64,000 nt of DNA from Pholis gunnellus (GCA_910591455.2 OU342823.1:4456501-4520500); one strand, 5' to 3'. Shown: positions 1-12,639, numbered from the stretch's first letter. The notes: generated by a model not told the origin, from the sequence alone. Program-made: numbers and translations.

Positions 1-2219
1 CAGCTTTTGAATTGTTTCAGGGTTGTTGTTGTTGTTTTATTCCGCAGCGCGAGATGTTGGGATAATTGGGGAAGGTGAGCGGAGAAGAGGTGGGTGGGGT
101 TTTGCTAATAAGAGCCTGGGTTGGTTTCACAGAGGGTGGGGTGGGGTGGGGGAGTGGGGGGAGGCACGCTGGGGAGCAGATGTGTGTTCGGAGAGCGAGA
201 TGAGAGGCTGAGGTGGGTGTTTCCAGGGGGGGCTCTCGGTTTTGCCGGTAAGCTGACCTCTCGGGGCATATGGTTGCGCAGATGTGTGCGCACGCACGTG
301 TGTGCGTTCCGTCTGCACAAATCAATGTCTGGCTTCACTCTTAATGGATAGAACCCCCCCCCCCCCGCTGCTGAGGACCGTGTTAGCATGCAAGGCCCTC
401 TCCTCTCTCCTCCGTATAAGAACCTAAATATGGAAACAGTGATTGGAAATTGTTTAGACAACCTGAAATGCTTTATCCCGGGGCTGTGCACAGCTCGCAG
501 ATCAAAGCAGAGGAAACATGAATCACAGACAGTTTCTGTACGGAAACAAACCCCTTCGCCTCTCTTCCTTTTTTGACACGCACGCTGGCACAAATATGAA
601 ACGTCAAGGAAAACAAAGAGAAAGAGGCAAAGACATGAGAGGAGAGGCTGCCTCTGAGAGTTCAGTGGCTCTGACTTCCTTGTTTGATCATACTGTACCT
701 GATGGCGTGTCGCCTGTGACTTCACTAAATTGTCTCGCATCGATAAAGAGTGCACAGTCACCCACCATCTGTAACAACCAGCAAGGGGGAAAAAAGTCTC
801 AAGAGACAAAGCTCTTCAGAGATCACCTCCTTTCTTTTTAAACTCCTCACCTCTCGGCCTTCCCTTCCTCCCTCTCCCTCCCTCTCCCTCCCTCTCCATA
901 ATGATCAGCTCCACGGCTCTCCTGGGGAGCAGCATCTATCACAGGTTCTGCCCCCTCGGCTCAGCGATAACTGATCCACTGTCTAAAGAGCGTCGCTCTC
1001 CCCTCAGCCGTCTCCGCTTACCCTCTCCCGGGACGGGCCGGGAGAAATAGTGCACAGCTCAGATTGAAACTTGCCGAATGACAGCATCGAGCCCCTGCAG
1101 ACAATCCTGCTGAATTTGAACCTTTCTTGTTCTGTCTGTAACAAAAACACCCAAATGCTCCATTTCCCTTTTCTGCTCACTAAAACTTTTAAAAGGGCTT
1201 TGATTAGGGTTTATAACCTCTCACTCCCACCGCAGTGTGGACCCATGCAGAGGCCCCTGCAGGACCAAGGTCAGTCTCTCTGATCTCCAGCTATCTCTCA
1301 GTTTGATCAACAGCAGTGTACACTAACCAAGAAAAAGGAGGAGGGCAATGAAATGAACTAACAAAAAGATCTGAAAGGTGTGTTTCCATCCATCTGTTTT
1401 TATGTGCAACATCACCCAACTGGAGAATTAGTATCTGATATTTGTAACAGTAGTGGGTGGAAATCCTCTCTAGTGTTTGTATTTAAAATGAGGGAAAAAT
1501 GCTGAGTGTTAGGGTGAGGTGAAAGCCATCCACTATTGTCCGCTCATTGAGAACGCTCATACTCGACCTCCTCAGTTGTCAAGCCTTTCCAATGAGCGTG
1601 CAACGCTCATCCTTGTCATTTATATCCTTCTGCTTCTTCCACTTTTACTCTCCTCTGCCTCTTCTCTCCTCTCGTCAAACAGACAGGAGCGGCTGACTCA
1701 ATCGTTTCAGGGAAGTGAAGCTGCGTTGATGTCATCTTGACAGACAGAGCAGTCCAGTAAACACAGCAGGGATGGCGTCAGACGGCGGACGCATCACTCT
1801 CGGCTGACAGAGGTGCGAGGTGATGTCAGCGTGTGATGAAATCATTATGCGGGCACATCTTCCAGAGTGTGATGTCAGCGAGGCCCCCGGTATGAGTGAC
1901 TGAGCATTGTGCAACTGTTTCCCCTCCATTACTGAGAACGGTGTGAAACTTGGAAATGCAAGATGTAAATATATCGCTTGCATTTTACCCATTACACATG
2001 GTTAGTTCCATCAATTTGCCTTGTTCACGTATTTTAATTATACTCAAGGTGGGAAACACCATGGAGAAGCAAAGGAGACCTCAAATTTCATAAATGTTAC
2101 GTGAATATTGGAAGTTCTTTCACCAGGTGGACGGAAAAAACAACGCTATTGTTGATCTGTGTCTGCTGGATGTTTTAAAATCTGCAACTTTAGAAGGCTT
2201 GTCGCACCTTCCTCAAGTG
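1..2219. other. Non-coding stretch, no gene seen
   Basis: No recognisable exon or RNA gene on either strand. The open frames are short and low in complexity (proline-, serine- or arginine-rich). The segment holds a run of 13 C at 354-366 and a pyrimidine tract at 841-899. It could be an intron, or intergenic DNA beyond the 3' end of znf438. Confidence 0.5.
841..899. repeat. Pyrimidine-rich tract with CTCCCTCC repeats
   Basis: Almost purely C/T on the plus strand, with a tandem CCCTCCCTCT-like unit repeated about four times near 866-897. It is simple sequence, and a possible triplex-forming tract (inference). Confidence 0.7.
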
Positions 2220-2433
2220 GCCAAAGAAATCCCAGCACCGAATCCCTGTCCAATGGGCGGATTGGGGAGATGTGGCATACGGAAGACCGCTTGCCTGGTG
2301 TCGAGGTCCTTCTGATCGAGGCTCAGCCTGTGGACGGTGTGAGGCCGGTAACGGCCCCCGTCGCACTGGGGTCCGGTCTTCTCGGAGTCGGGTTGTTTGG
2401 GAATGCAGCCCAAAGAGGGTGGTGAAACTGCTC
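2220..2433 (+). pseudogene. 28S rRNA fragment (pseudogene)
   Basis: About 210 bp resembles the 5' part of vertebrate 28S rRNA (domain I/D1-D2 area), sense on the plus strand. Recognisable blocks in the right order are: a CCGAATCC block near 2240; a block reading ATGTGGCATACGGAAGACC at about 2270-2288; CTTCTGATCGAGGC near 2310; GACGGTGTGAGGCCGGTA at about 2332-2349; and TTGGGAATGCAGCCCAAAG near 2397-2415. Several substitutions and short gaps separate it from the functional sequence, and the similarity stops abruptly at both ends. Only a few percent of a 28S gene is present, so it cannot be functional. It lies immediately upstream of Ty3/Gypsy pol remnants, so it may have arrived by retrotransposition or by repair-associated insertion (inference). 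Confidence 0.85.
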
Positions 2434-2599
2434 AACTCTCTTCTCACAAAGGAGTGGATGTTGTTTTTGCAAGAGACACAGAGCCATCCGAGAAGGCTTC
2501 ATTGGAAACTGTTGGAAAGGGGCAGGCACTTTGGAAAATCATGCGTCATCTTGTGACATCACCAATCTGCGCCGTTTAATAAGCCAAGCCAATTAATGC

Positions 2600-3260
2600 C
2601 CAAGGGGTACGTAGGAGTGCAAAAACTGAAGGGGAAAGTTTCAGATTGCTTTTATTGGCCGGGTTGGTTTGGGCGTGTTTGGGGATGACTTGACCAGTCA
2701 AAAGAGATGTGTGAGTTGTTAACTCTGTTCATAACAGATAATCAGACAAACTGGGATGTACTCTTTCCATATGTCCCTATGGGTTGCTGTAGCTGTGTTC
2801 AGGCAACTACATCATTCAGTCCGTACAAATTGCTGTTTGGGCAGTCTTTCCTTTTGAAATCTTGCTCAGTCTGGAGGGTAGGGAGAGTTTCTCCTCTGCT
2901 AGTGAATATGTGACAAGGTTGGCAGACTCTTTGTCTACAGTGGTAGAGGCAGTTAAAAGGCATTAAGTGAATGCCTCAGGTCAGAAGAAAATAGCTTCTG
3001 ATTTTTGTGGCAAGTACCAGCAACATTCAGAGGGGGAGTTCGTATGGATGCATAATAGAGCCAGGAAACTAGGTATGCGCCCTAAGTTACAGAAGCAGTT
3101 TAGAGGACATTACAAGATTTTAGAAATGGTGACAGTTTATCGAATCAGGCTGGTTGAGGGAGGGATGGGAATTGTCCATTTCAACAGACTCAAACCTTTT
3201 CTCTGTTCCCTGCCTGAAGCATCAGTAGCTCGGGAGGGCGATGGTGTACCCCGACAATGA
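2600..3260 (+). mobile_element. Decayed Ty3/Gypsy pol 3' end (integrase fragments)
   Basis: Three broken pieces of a Ty3/Gypsy-type integrase follow each other on the plus strand. At 2608-2690 a frame contains the CFYWPG motif that follows the integrase zinc-binding domain, then stops. At 2707-2913 another frame gives the end of the core (NWDVLFPYV and FSPYKLLFG motifs). At 2967-3260 a third frame gives the C-terminal GPY/F-like region (VWMHNRARKLGMRPKLQKQF, then a RGHYKIL segment, ending in HFNRLKPF). Most of the catalytic core between the first two pieces, where the D,D-35-E residues should lie, is missing. No reverse transcriptase or RNase H was seen upstream. This is a dead relic and encodes no active enzyme. 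Confidence 0.85.
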
Positions 3261-3429
3261 CAAACCAACTCCAGACTTCCAGCTGAGGTCCCCTTTAGCT
3301 CGACCTGGGTCATCATGCACAGCTGGCTGAGAAGGAACCAGGGAGAAGAGGGTATATATATAGTATGTCAAAAAACGTACAAAAGAGTCAGTATAGTATG
3401 TCGAAAACAGCTCTCTGCTGTTTGAACTC

Positions 3430-4085
3430 AATCCTTCTTACGCTACTGAGCAGGCAAAAGTAGCCACAGTAATTACCCACTTGACTGGCAGAGCACAGGA
3501 GTGGGCCACGGCAGAGTGGGCTAGACAGGCATGCCAGCTCTCCAGAGGGTGGACCACGGCACACCAGGGCGGGAGGGAGCTAGGGGTCTCCTTAGCCTCA
3601 CGCAAGGCAGAGCACACTCGTCTCTCACCAGAGGAGCGGCAACATCGGGTCAGAGAGGGGAGGTGCCTCTACTGTGGTCAACTCAGACATTTCCTGGCCC
3701 GTTGTCCACTAAAAGACAGGGCTCATCAGTAGGTAGGAGGTTACTGGTGAGTCAATCTCTTTCTGAACCTCCAGACTTCCGAACTTTAACACAGGCACAG
3801 TTGTTCACCTCCACCCAGTCCTTGACCCTATCCATCTTTATCGATTCTGGGGCTGATGCCAGCTTTATGGACTACAACCTGGCAAAAACAACTGCTGCTG
3901 GACACGGAGCCTCTTCCTCGCCCCCCTGGTGGTCAATGCGTTGGATGGTCGACTACTGTTCCGCGTCACTCATTGCACCAAGCCTGTGAGCCTTCTGTTG
4001 TCAGGTAACCACTCAGAACAAATCTCCTTCCATCTCTATTTCTGCTTAGTACGTGTTGTGGAAGTCCCAGATATCACGGAGAACT
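3430..4085 (+). mobile_element. Ty3/Gypsy gag zinc knuckle and protease fragment
   Basis: At about 3433-3732 one frame reads as the end of a Gag capsid region (HLTGRAQEWATAEW) followed by a CCHC zinc knuckle, CLYCGQLRHFLARC (C-x2-C-x4-H-x4-C), and then a stop. A second frame, shifted by -1, carries the aspartic protease motif FIDSGADASFMD near 3838-3873 and runs to about 3989. A third frame keeps protease-like sequence (LLLSGNHSEQISFHL) to about 4085. This is the 5' half of a Ty3/Gypsy (Sushi-like) element. It sits downstream of an integrase C-terminus, so the two pieces are head-to-tail parts of two copies or a rearranged element. The gag/protease frame change may be the natural frameshift or decay; the sequence alone does not settle it. 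Confidence 0.82.
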
Positions 4086-4554
4086 AAACGCTGTCATGTC
4101 TGGTTCATAACATAGCCCAGAGGAGCTCCATGGATTTCATCGAGCTCACTGTGTCTAGCAAGCCACACGTCGGCTGTTTACTACAGCTGTATGAACACAA
4201 AATAAACTGATTTGGCTGTGATTTAACGGCAATAAACCGACAAAAAGGGACTCCGAAATAACTATGTAATGATGCCGATTTGTACTTGTTTTCTCAATGG
4301 AGCTTGGATCGACCGGTGCTAGGCTATGCTAACATTGTAGCAGCTCCATCAACACTCACAATAACGTCATATAGACAGAAATACGGCAACGTCTATTCAT
4401 TGTTTGCACCATATGGTTTACACACAAAGTTTGGTCTGGTCTACACAGACGGCTACGGTATTTGTTTCCTGATTCAACAACGGCAGGACGTCAGTGATGA
4501 CAGGAGAAACATCTCAACGCTGATAGGCTATCGCGCCACAGTGTCACGTGATTT

Positions 4555-4745
4555 TTTCGTAGAAGTTGAAATATTTCAACTTCTGCGTTTGGGGCGAATT
4601 CGCGTCAAACGCGCCGTGCCAAACGCGCCGTGCCAAAACGCGCCGCGCCATCGCAAATTCGCCTCACTCCAGTTTCATCGCGTCTGTGCATAGACTTTTT
4701 ATGTAATCTCGCCGCGTTCATCGCGTTTCGTGTGAACACGGCATG
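4555..4745. repeat. GC-rich MITE-like repeat with 24-bp palindrome
   Basis: A perfect 24-bp palindrome lies at 4561-4584 (arm AGAAGTTGAAAT and its complement). It is followed by repeated CGCGCCGTGCCAAA units at about 4608-4650 and a CGCG-rich tail to 4745. Composition differs sharply from the AT-rich flanks. It resembles non-autonomous Harbinger/ISL2EU-like elements seen in teleosts (recognition only). The open frame running from 4280 through this block is probably spurious. Confidence 0.5.
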
Positions 4746-7700
4746 AGATCAATTACATGAAGAGGCAAATCCCCACCAAAAAGTGAAATAAATCAAATAT
4801 GGCTTCAGTGTGAATAAGAAGAGTATGTGAACAGCCCGCCCTCTCTTTGTATTTTCCGCTGAAATCAGGTTGCACCTCTCAGACGAGCCCTCTCTGTGAT
4901 CTGCACCTCAGACCATATCGCGTGACGCTTTAAATATACCTCTGCGGACGGTTAATTTCACAGTCACTTGAACATACAAGGCACGCAGGATTTAGCGCCT
5001 GATTGTGTCACTTCCTGTGCAGCTCAAGTGTAGCAGGTTGAGCTCCAACCGGCTCAGCCTGGAGAAGAATTTCTCCTTTGTGTCCCCACAGACAGCGGCT
5101 CGATGTGGCCGAGCCTCAAGGAGTCTGGGCCCTTACTCTGGGCAGGTGTGCAGACCCCCCTTCCCCACCCTGGCTCCCCCCACACACACACACACACACT
5201 GACACACACACCTACAACACACATATTGTACACACTCAGAGGTTCTAAGGTTCCCCTGAAATGAGAGACTGGCAAAAGATCTATCGTCAGAAAAATCAGG
5301 AGGTGATGACATACTTAACTCCCTAATGTGAGTGCATATGTGTTCACATTATGTGTGTGTCTGGCCACTTATGTTCGCATGTGCACAAAATGCAGCCAGG
5401 GCAGCCCCCCCCCCACTCCCAACTCTCCTCAGCCACTCGGCAACTTTTGCCTCGCCTCATTTGCTTCTCAGTGAAGGGACTGATTAAATATTTAAAGTAT
5501 GGAGCACTTTCCCTTGGCATCAGGTGTAACTCACTCCTGTAATCTCAGATAGCCTGGTGCGCGCCGCGGTAATTACTGTAGCCGAGTGTTAACCGTGTGA
5601 GGCGGGAGAGGGTCTACGACAGGCAAGGCTTTGTTGTTTATGTCTGCTTACAAGTTTATGGGCCTGTTTTCGCATTTCACTTGCTCCGGTGTGCAGGCAC
5701 GTGGCCTTTTTGCATCCGTTCTTGAAAGAATTATGATCCGTTTCGAGATGCAAGAGGGCATATACTGGTAGTGTGAACATTATGAAAAGATTGGATTCAG
5801 TGTATTTTTTTATTTCCCCATAACTGCTAATATGTGAAAAAACGGTTCCACTTTCTAAAAAAGCATGCTTTATTTTAAACCCCCCTAGGACGCTGGCGTC
5901 CTCGACCAACATTACTGTCTCTCAAAGGCTGTAGCGGGCTTAGTTTTATAGCTTCAGCAGAAGCGCTCGCTATTCAACCGGCCAAAAAGGCAATTATTGC
6001 AGAAATCTCCAAATGTCAAAAGCTTTTGGTATCATAGCATAGATTTTTCTACAGTGTCCTCAGGGTCTTGGTGTCTTGATGTGGTACTTCGGAGGGATAA
6101 TTATCGGAGATAATCATGACACCAAACCATCAGAAATGTAATGTGTGGAAGCATTTTGGAGACATTTATTTATACATTTTAGAGATACAAAGTTATCACC
6201 TGACAATAACTACACGGTAGTTGTTGTTTTTTATTCTTTAGGAAATTAACTAATATAAAATATAAAAACTAACTGAGAAAAACCTATAATCCAGAAAGTA
6301 TGACAAAATAAACTAGGCCCAGGTGACACACACCGTTACATAAAAGTTATTTCACAAAACTTGCACCCAGTGCTGTGAAGCCTCGTGGACAGCCTCCTTT
6401 AATCTTCAAAACAATGCAGTTCCAACTGTGAAGCACAACCTAAGAGCCTTTAGAAGAAGAACAATAGATGGCAGTGTTAGGCACCTCCAAATGTCTGAGC
6501 CAAAGCTCTGCTGAACAGACAATTCAGGAGCTGTAAGAAAGTCACAGTGGGCGGCTGGTTGAACATCAAAGCACACAGTCACAGAGATACAGTGAAGAGG
6601 ATATATGCCTAAATGTCTGTATTGTACGTGGAGTGAATTGTGACTTTAATCCATTTAGGTGCGTACCTCCTCCAAAAAAGATCCCTTGAATGTAAGATGA
6701 GTAATAAAGCAAAAGGAGCCACATCCATGCTTTACCTTAATCCCTCACACTCTCATTTTTGTCACTAATCTGACAGATTTACACCCTTTTATTACCTGAA
6801 TACGCCGCCCTCTACATATTCCACCTCACGGAGGATCCCTTTTGAAAAAATGTTTAAGTTGTAGGAGCGTTTCTTCACAGTTTCTGAGAACGCGTTATCT
6901 CAGACAACAGCTGAATAGAGTCTGTGGAAAAAGGTGAAACGCTACCTCAAGTAGCAGCAAAGGCCTTTTAACTTTCAGGTCCTGCCAGCTGTTGAGCTGA
7001 TCCTAAATAAAGTTTCTTGGATGCAGTTATTATCCCATCAGGCCCTGGCCGTAATTATCCTTCAGAGGAGCTAATATTGTGAGTTAAGGAAGGATGACAG
7101 TAATAACCTGCTAATGCACACTGACTTTATACTCATGAGGAGCAGGATAAAAGAGAGTGACAAGCTGTGGTTATTCAAGTTGTGTTCATGAACCTATTCC
7201 TGCAGGCATTACATTTTGAAATATAGTTTTATTTCCATTACCAAATGTGGAAGGTTCCTCTCTCGTTCCCCGATGTTCTTGTTCTGCGAACTGCTTTGTT
7301 AATCTGTACCGTTGCCAAGGATATTTATGAGTTTTTGGCTTGTGATTCATTCAAATAAACAAACTCCCTCACTGTTTCCACAGCAGGGAGAGTGCGGCTC
7401 CGCTGCCTAATGATCAATGAGGGTTTCAGCATCTGACTAAAAGCAGGACCTCGTCATGTCGAGCAGCGCTGCGAGGCCCCTCCGACGCAATGTGGTCGCA
7501 TTTGGAAACGGCCCTAATTTCTTACATGTGTCTGTGAGGGTGCGAATTCACAAGCTGTGAATTCTCGTTGGCTTGTCGGCCGCCGCTTTTATCATGCGAA
7601 TTGATGATCTGATTTTAGGGGGGTGAATCTGCCGAGCGTCGGTGATGTAGACGTTTGACTCCGGTCCTCTCCAGCGGGAACAATGAAGAAGCTCTCCCGC

Positions 7701-8439
7701 AACGTCTCAGTTTCGCCCTCACTTTCTGCATCGCCTCGAATGCACTCAGAGGTGCTTTTTCTTTTTTTTTACATGTGCTTCAGAAGACGATAGAAAATCT
7801 CCCAGGTTGTGTTGAGTGGGCGGAGGTGAGTTTTCGTGAAACAGCGTGTGTGAGAGGTGCTTGTTTTCCCACAAGTCTTCAGGGGATTCCCCTCTCCTCT
7901 CTCTGCTGTAAACCAGCATCACCGCGCTGCTGATGGACGTCTCTGTTTGGCAGGTGCTCATATACTTGGCGCCTACTGTTGCCCACAGCGATGAGGCTGT
8001 CAGGGCAGAATGCCTTCCAAGAGTGCAGGGGAACATTATATTTCACATTATCTCAGAACAATAGGCCATTTCCTGCTCGCTGCAGGCCAGAGAGGCTGAT
8101 CAGGGGCTGCCAAGCTCCAGGAAGGGAGCACAGACTGCTGGAGAGGTTGGCGTCTAAAGGGGGGGGGACTGTATGAAGTTGATGAATTGTTGTGTGGGTG
8201 GTTCCAGAGTGGGTGCAAACTAACCTGCCAGTTAGTGTGAGCAAGAACAGCCACAGAGTTTGTTTCAGGTAGGATTTGAACAGAAACACGTGTCCACAAC
8301 TTTACAGCCAGATTGGGTTTTTATGGGTTACGATAGCCAACACTAGCTGGCAATGTCAGTCTGTCAGTCTACCACACTGAGGCTGAAGTGTCTTAATTAT
8401 AAAGCAACTGAATAAATTAATTATATTTGGTACAGGCCT
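4746..8439. other. Non-coding stretch, no gene seen
   Basis: No recognisable exon, RNA gene or retroelement protein. It includes short CA runs (5182-5200), poly-C (about 5406-5414) and AT-rich sequence around 6180-6320. Some blocks, for example 6990-7180 and 7380-7620, look unique and could be conserved non-coding DNA. Single-sequence reading cannot test that. Confidence 0.45.
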
Positions 8440-8770
8440 CTATGGTAACGAGGACGAACCCTAATCACTTTGGGGATCTCCTGACTCTTAGCGCCACCAA
8501 CAGGTCAAAGACATCCATGTTTCCCTCAGGATAAACTGTAATCACTTGGGTGATCCCATCACTTTTCATCTAGCGCCATCATCAGGTGAACATTTTAATT
8601 TGTCCAATATTTCGACCAAAATACCAACAAAACTGAAGACATTCCCACCGGCCTCAGCTGCACTTTGTATTAAGTCTTAAGTAGCAAATGTTAGCATGCT
8701 AACATGCTGAAATAAGATGGTGAACATTACCTGCTCAAAATAACATGTTAATACCATCACCAAGCACCGC
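8440..8770 (+). repeat. Dispersed teleost repeat (copy A)
   Basis: Contains two parallel motifs, AATCACTTTGGGGATCTCCT at about 8463 and AATCACTTGGGTGATCCCAT at about 8551, each followed by TAGCGCCA and a CAGGT motif. The segment continues with CAGCTGCACTTTGTATTAAG and GTTAGCATGCTAACATGCTG near 8658-8710. The last part is matched in reverse orientation at 24890-24962. It is a SINE- or LINE-tail-like family common in percomorph fish (recognition, no database search). Confidence 0.6.
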
Positions 8771-10246
8771 CACAGTACAGCCTCACAGAGCCGATAGCAG
8801 GCCTGTAGACTGCAGTAGTAAACCCTGTTGGCAAATCTCACAGATTTCAACACACTGTGGTTACATGGAAAACAACTGGGAGGTCAGCCGGGGTCACTGG
8901 CTCACCCTCCACTCCACCCGGATCCATCCAACCATTTAGCGCCGGCGCCAAATACTTTGCAACCTCTGGAAATACCTTTGTCACTGAGTGCTCGCGCTCT
9001 CTCTCTCTCTGTCTCCCCCCCCCCCCTTTCTTTGGGTTGCGTAATTGCTCTTGTGTTGTATTATTGAAACGTTTGGCTCTGATTAGTGCATCAGATGAAA
9101 CGGCTAAATGCTAATGTGTGATTTCCCAGGGGGCTGCCTGGCTTCGTTGGCTGCAGGTGTTTGGGGGGGGGGGGGGCTTTTAAAGCGCATCGATGCCAAT
9201 TACGCCCTGCATTGTTTGTATTTTCTGTTACTCATCGGGGCAGGTAAACACTCCAGGTCGGCTCCCTAAGTATTTCCGCGGTGCCTGCGGATGCCCGGTA
9301 CAGTGGGTATCGAACCCCCTCCTCCTGTGAGTCGTTAGGTTCAGTCAGGCATTAAATATGAGAAATGTTGGGAGCACCAGGACCTCTCCTTGGCTGTGCT
9401 CTGGCAAGTAACATGGTATTGATTATCTTGATGGACACAAACCCTCCCACATATCAGCCCTAGGTCATCTATTGTTTGCTTCTCAATAAGATCTATGATA
9501 CCTGAGCACATTTCAACAGCTTAGAATCGCAGGCCTGAGCCCATTCTGCTCTGCATTTATGTTGAAAGATGTTTTTACAGCTCTGGCTCAGGAGGAGAGC
9601 TGAAGGCTTCCAGCTGTACGATATCCTGTGAGCAAACTCAGCTGCCTTCAGCATCCAGGGTCCAAGGTGAGTAACTCTCTTTTACTGTCCCGTTTCACCC
9701 TGTCACTCCTCTTTTTAATCCCCCCATCTCCATCCTCCTGGGGTGGACTGTGCTTTTTTTCTGCTGTGCTGAGCAGGAAGGCTGTGCCTCGCAGGCTTCG
9801 CTTCTCTTCTCCTTCATTTCATTTTTTTTCTACAGTACATCGCCGCAGATTTATCACCTCGCGTCGCTTTCCTCCCGAAAGCGCCGGAAAAGGAGGGGAA
9901 TTATTCCTGGGTCCTGACAGTGGGAGGGGGGGGGCTCAGGGCGGTGTGCAAAGGGTTGGGGGGGGGGGGGGGGGGGTTGTTGTTGTGAACGAATGGAGGG
10001 AAGGAGGGAAGGAAAGAATGAAGGAAAGAGGATGCTTGAGACAGGGTCTGAAAAATGTGACTCATGTAAACGCTGCCGAGGAGAAAAAGGAGGATGAGTA
10101 TAATCGATTCTGACGACCCGAGTCGGATGGCGGTCTTCCCCGGGGGGGAGACGGTGAGCGGATCCCAGCCGGAGTCGCCTCTGAGGGGGAAGGGACAGGA
10201 GACGAAATGAGGGTGGAGGTGGAGGTGTGGAGCATATCTCTCTCTG

Positions 10247-10250
<4 letters not shown>
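8771..10250. other. Non-coding stretch with G and C homopolymers
   Basis: No gene recognised. It contains C12 at about 9015-9026, G14 at 9163-9176 and G19 at about 9958-9976, with pyrimidine-rich DNA near 9680-9840. Confidence 0.5.

Positions 10251-10308
<58 letters not shown>
10251..10308. repeat. (AC)n microsatellite
   Basis: About 58 bp of uninterrupted AC dinucleotide. The cysteine/valine and threonine/histidine open frames over it are artefacts. Confidence 0.98.
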
Positions 10309-10310
<2 letters not shown>

Positions 10311-10568
10311 AACTCACTTACCATGTAATACAACACATCCCCTTCCCATCATGCCTTGGACAAAATGCACTGAATCCAGGCCGCCCTCTCCTCGATCAGT
10401 AGTTAACTGCATAAGACATTACATATGCATGAGCTAATTGACCTATCAAATCAGTGACGGGAATTTCCCCACTTGTCTCTTTCTTGTCTTAATTGCAGGT
10501 GGGAGGGAAAAGAAACAATGGGCGGATGATGGGCTCCGGCTCTCAAATCAAAACCTCACTTTCTCTCT

Positions 10569-10628
10569 CACACACACACACACACACACACGAACACACA
10601 CACACGCACACACACACACACGCACACA
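10569..10628. repeat. Interrupted (AC)n microsatellite
   Basis: AC array with GA and GC interruptions near 10591-10622. Confidence 0.95.
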
Positions 10629-10776
10629 ATTCTGTGCAGAGGAACCTTCTTCCACTTATTAGTCCACGCCCACGGCTCCTTGGAGCCAGACTAAATAAAT
10701 AAATTACCCATTCAGATGCCTGCTTACTTGCTAACCTTGTTAGCGTTTGCGCTACAGCAAACAGAAAGCTCCTTGT

Positions 10777-10833
10777 TTGTGTGTATGTGTGAGTGTGTGC
10801 GTGTGCGTGTGCGTGTGCGCGTGTGTGCGTGTC
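10777..10833. repeat. Imperfect (GT/GC)n repeat
   Basis: Alternating purine-pyrimidine GTGTGC units. The opposite strand is AC-type. The segment has Z-DNA-forming potential (inference). Confidence 0.85.
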
Positions 10834-11084
10834 TGGTATGATTGCATTGCCGATTGTTATATCTGTGTGTGTATGCTGATGTGAAGGGTCCATTCGTCTT
10901 CCAGCAGGCCTGATTCATTAACCTTATGTGTAAGACTGCTCGGTAGATGTAGGTTACTGCTCAGGCAGACGTAATTCCCCAAAGGCGAAGGGCGGCATTA
11001 GCATCCCGTTATCTCGCCACATTCCCCGGAGCTAAGATGACTCCAGAAAGATGCTCTCTGCCTCGTTAGAATTATGCCGGACAC

Positions 11085-11309
<225 letters not shown>

Positions 11310-12639
11310 GGTAGCAGAAATAGAAGCTGATAGAAAAGGAATGAGGACAGGACAGAGGTAAAATAGACCCATCATGACAGAATAAAGACGGCCGCATTTT
11401 TTCATCAGCTCCTGGTGCCGATGTTTAGATCTCGAGGTGAGCTGATTTTATTCGCTCACGGAATGGGGCAGAATCAGACCTTCATCCCGAAGGATCCGGA
11501 GCCTTTTACATCGAGCGGATTGAGGCTCAGAGAGTTATCTGAGAAGAGAGGAGAGGATTGGAACAGATGGCAGGAGTCCCCCTTGGGGCAAACGGCGCCT
11601 ACCCCGCTGAACACTGGGAGCTCTTGACCATCTGGACCCACAAGGCAATGAGCAGCACCCCGGAGCGGATTCCCCACCAAAGCGACATGGAAGTGAAGAG
11701 GCGGGCACACTAGGACCAACGTCACCAACATGCTGTCCAGCAGCTCCACATCACAATAAGGTGTCCAACATACACAGTGTAGGGTTGAGCGACGTGTTCT
11801 GTTGCTCTTCCTGTACAGGAATGAAGCGCGTGGTGAGTTGGAAGTTAAAACCCTTTCAACCTTCAGCTGCTTACTTTCCCTGACATTGCACACACTGATT
11901 AAGCTTGTCTTGTAGGCCATGTAGTCTCAGTGCTAACATGGCTGATCTTGGAAAGAAAAATCTTTTATTTCTAAATCAGGACAGATGCAACAAGATCCCA
12001 TCTCGATCTCATTGTTCCATGTGAGCACTTGCTGGAAGGTAGGAAGTTGGAGCGGTTGTCTAAGCTTGCTCCTTTGGCAGAAAAAAAGTCTTCTACAAAT
12101 GAAAAGCATATTTTTGATTTGGCGCAGTTGGCTGTACTGTCACCTCTCATGCTGAAGAGACTATTGGATCCAGTATGGGAATGGAACAGGAGAGAAAGAT
12201 GTGTGTTTAGTTAAGGTACTTAATATGAACCAGCGACTGAGTGGCTCTCTGCACATAAAATCTGATCTTTATTTGGAGGTTTTTTGTCCTAAAGGGTCTT
12301 ACTTCACCATCCAACCCTTCATGTTATATAGGCTGACATTGGCCGTGATGACTGTTGCTAGGAGGTATTGTCAGACGGACTTTTAGGAGTTTGTCATGTT
12401 GCGTCATCCAAGACTTCAGTAGTATTAGATTCCAAATGTTACATGTTATGATTAATAAAAAACAGGTAGAATGAGGACAAAAAAAGCGGAAAGTTTTGCA
12501 GAGAAATGGCAAGCAAGTTATTTCTGTGTGACTGTTTGACCTGATCTGTCCCCTTGTGGATATTCTTCTTCATTGTGTCCTCATACAACAATTTGTATGA
12601 TAAAAGTTACTCCTCATTTTTCGTGTGTTTCTATTCGCA
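11310..12639. other. Non-coding stretch, no gene seen
   Basis: A few open frames up to about 150 codons (for example minus strand 11474-11920) match no family I recognise and show no domain. Sequence appears mostly unique. Confidence 0.45.

Noticed and set aside
105..809. 234-codon minus-strand open frame
   Set aside because: No recognisable domain, no supporting splice or family similarity, and composition like random CT-rich DNA. Length alone is weak evidence in a 64-kb window.
4280..4693. 137-codon plus-strand open frame
   Set aside because: Its second half runs through the MITE-like CGCGCC repeat and no protein family is recognised.
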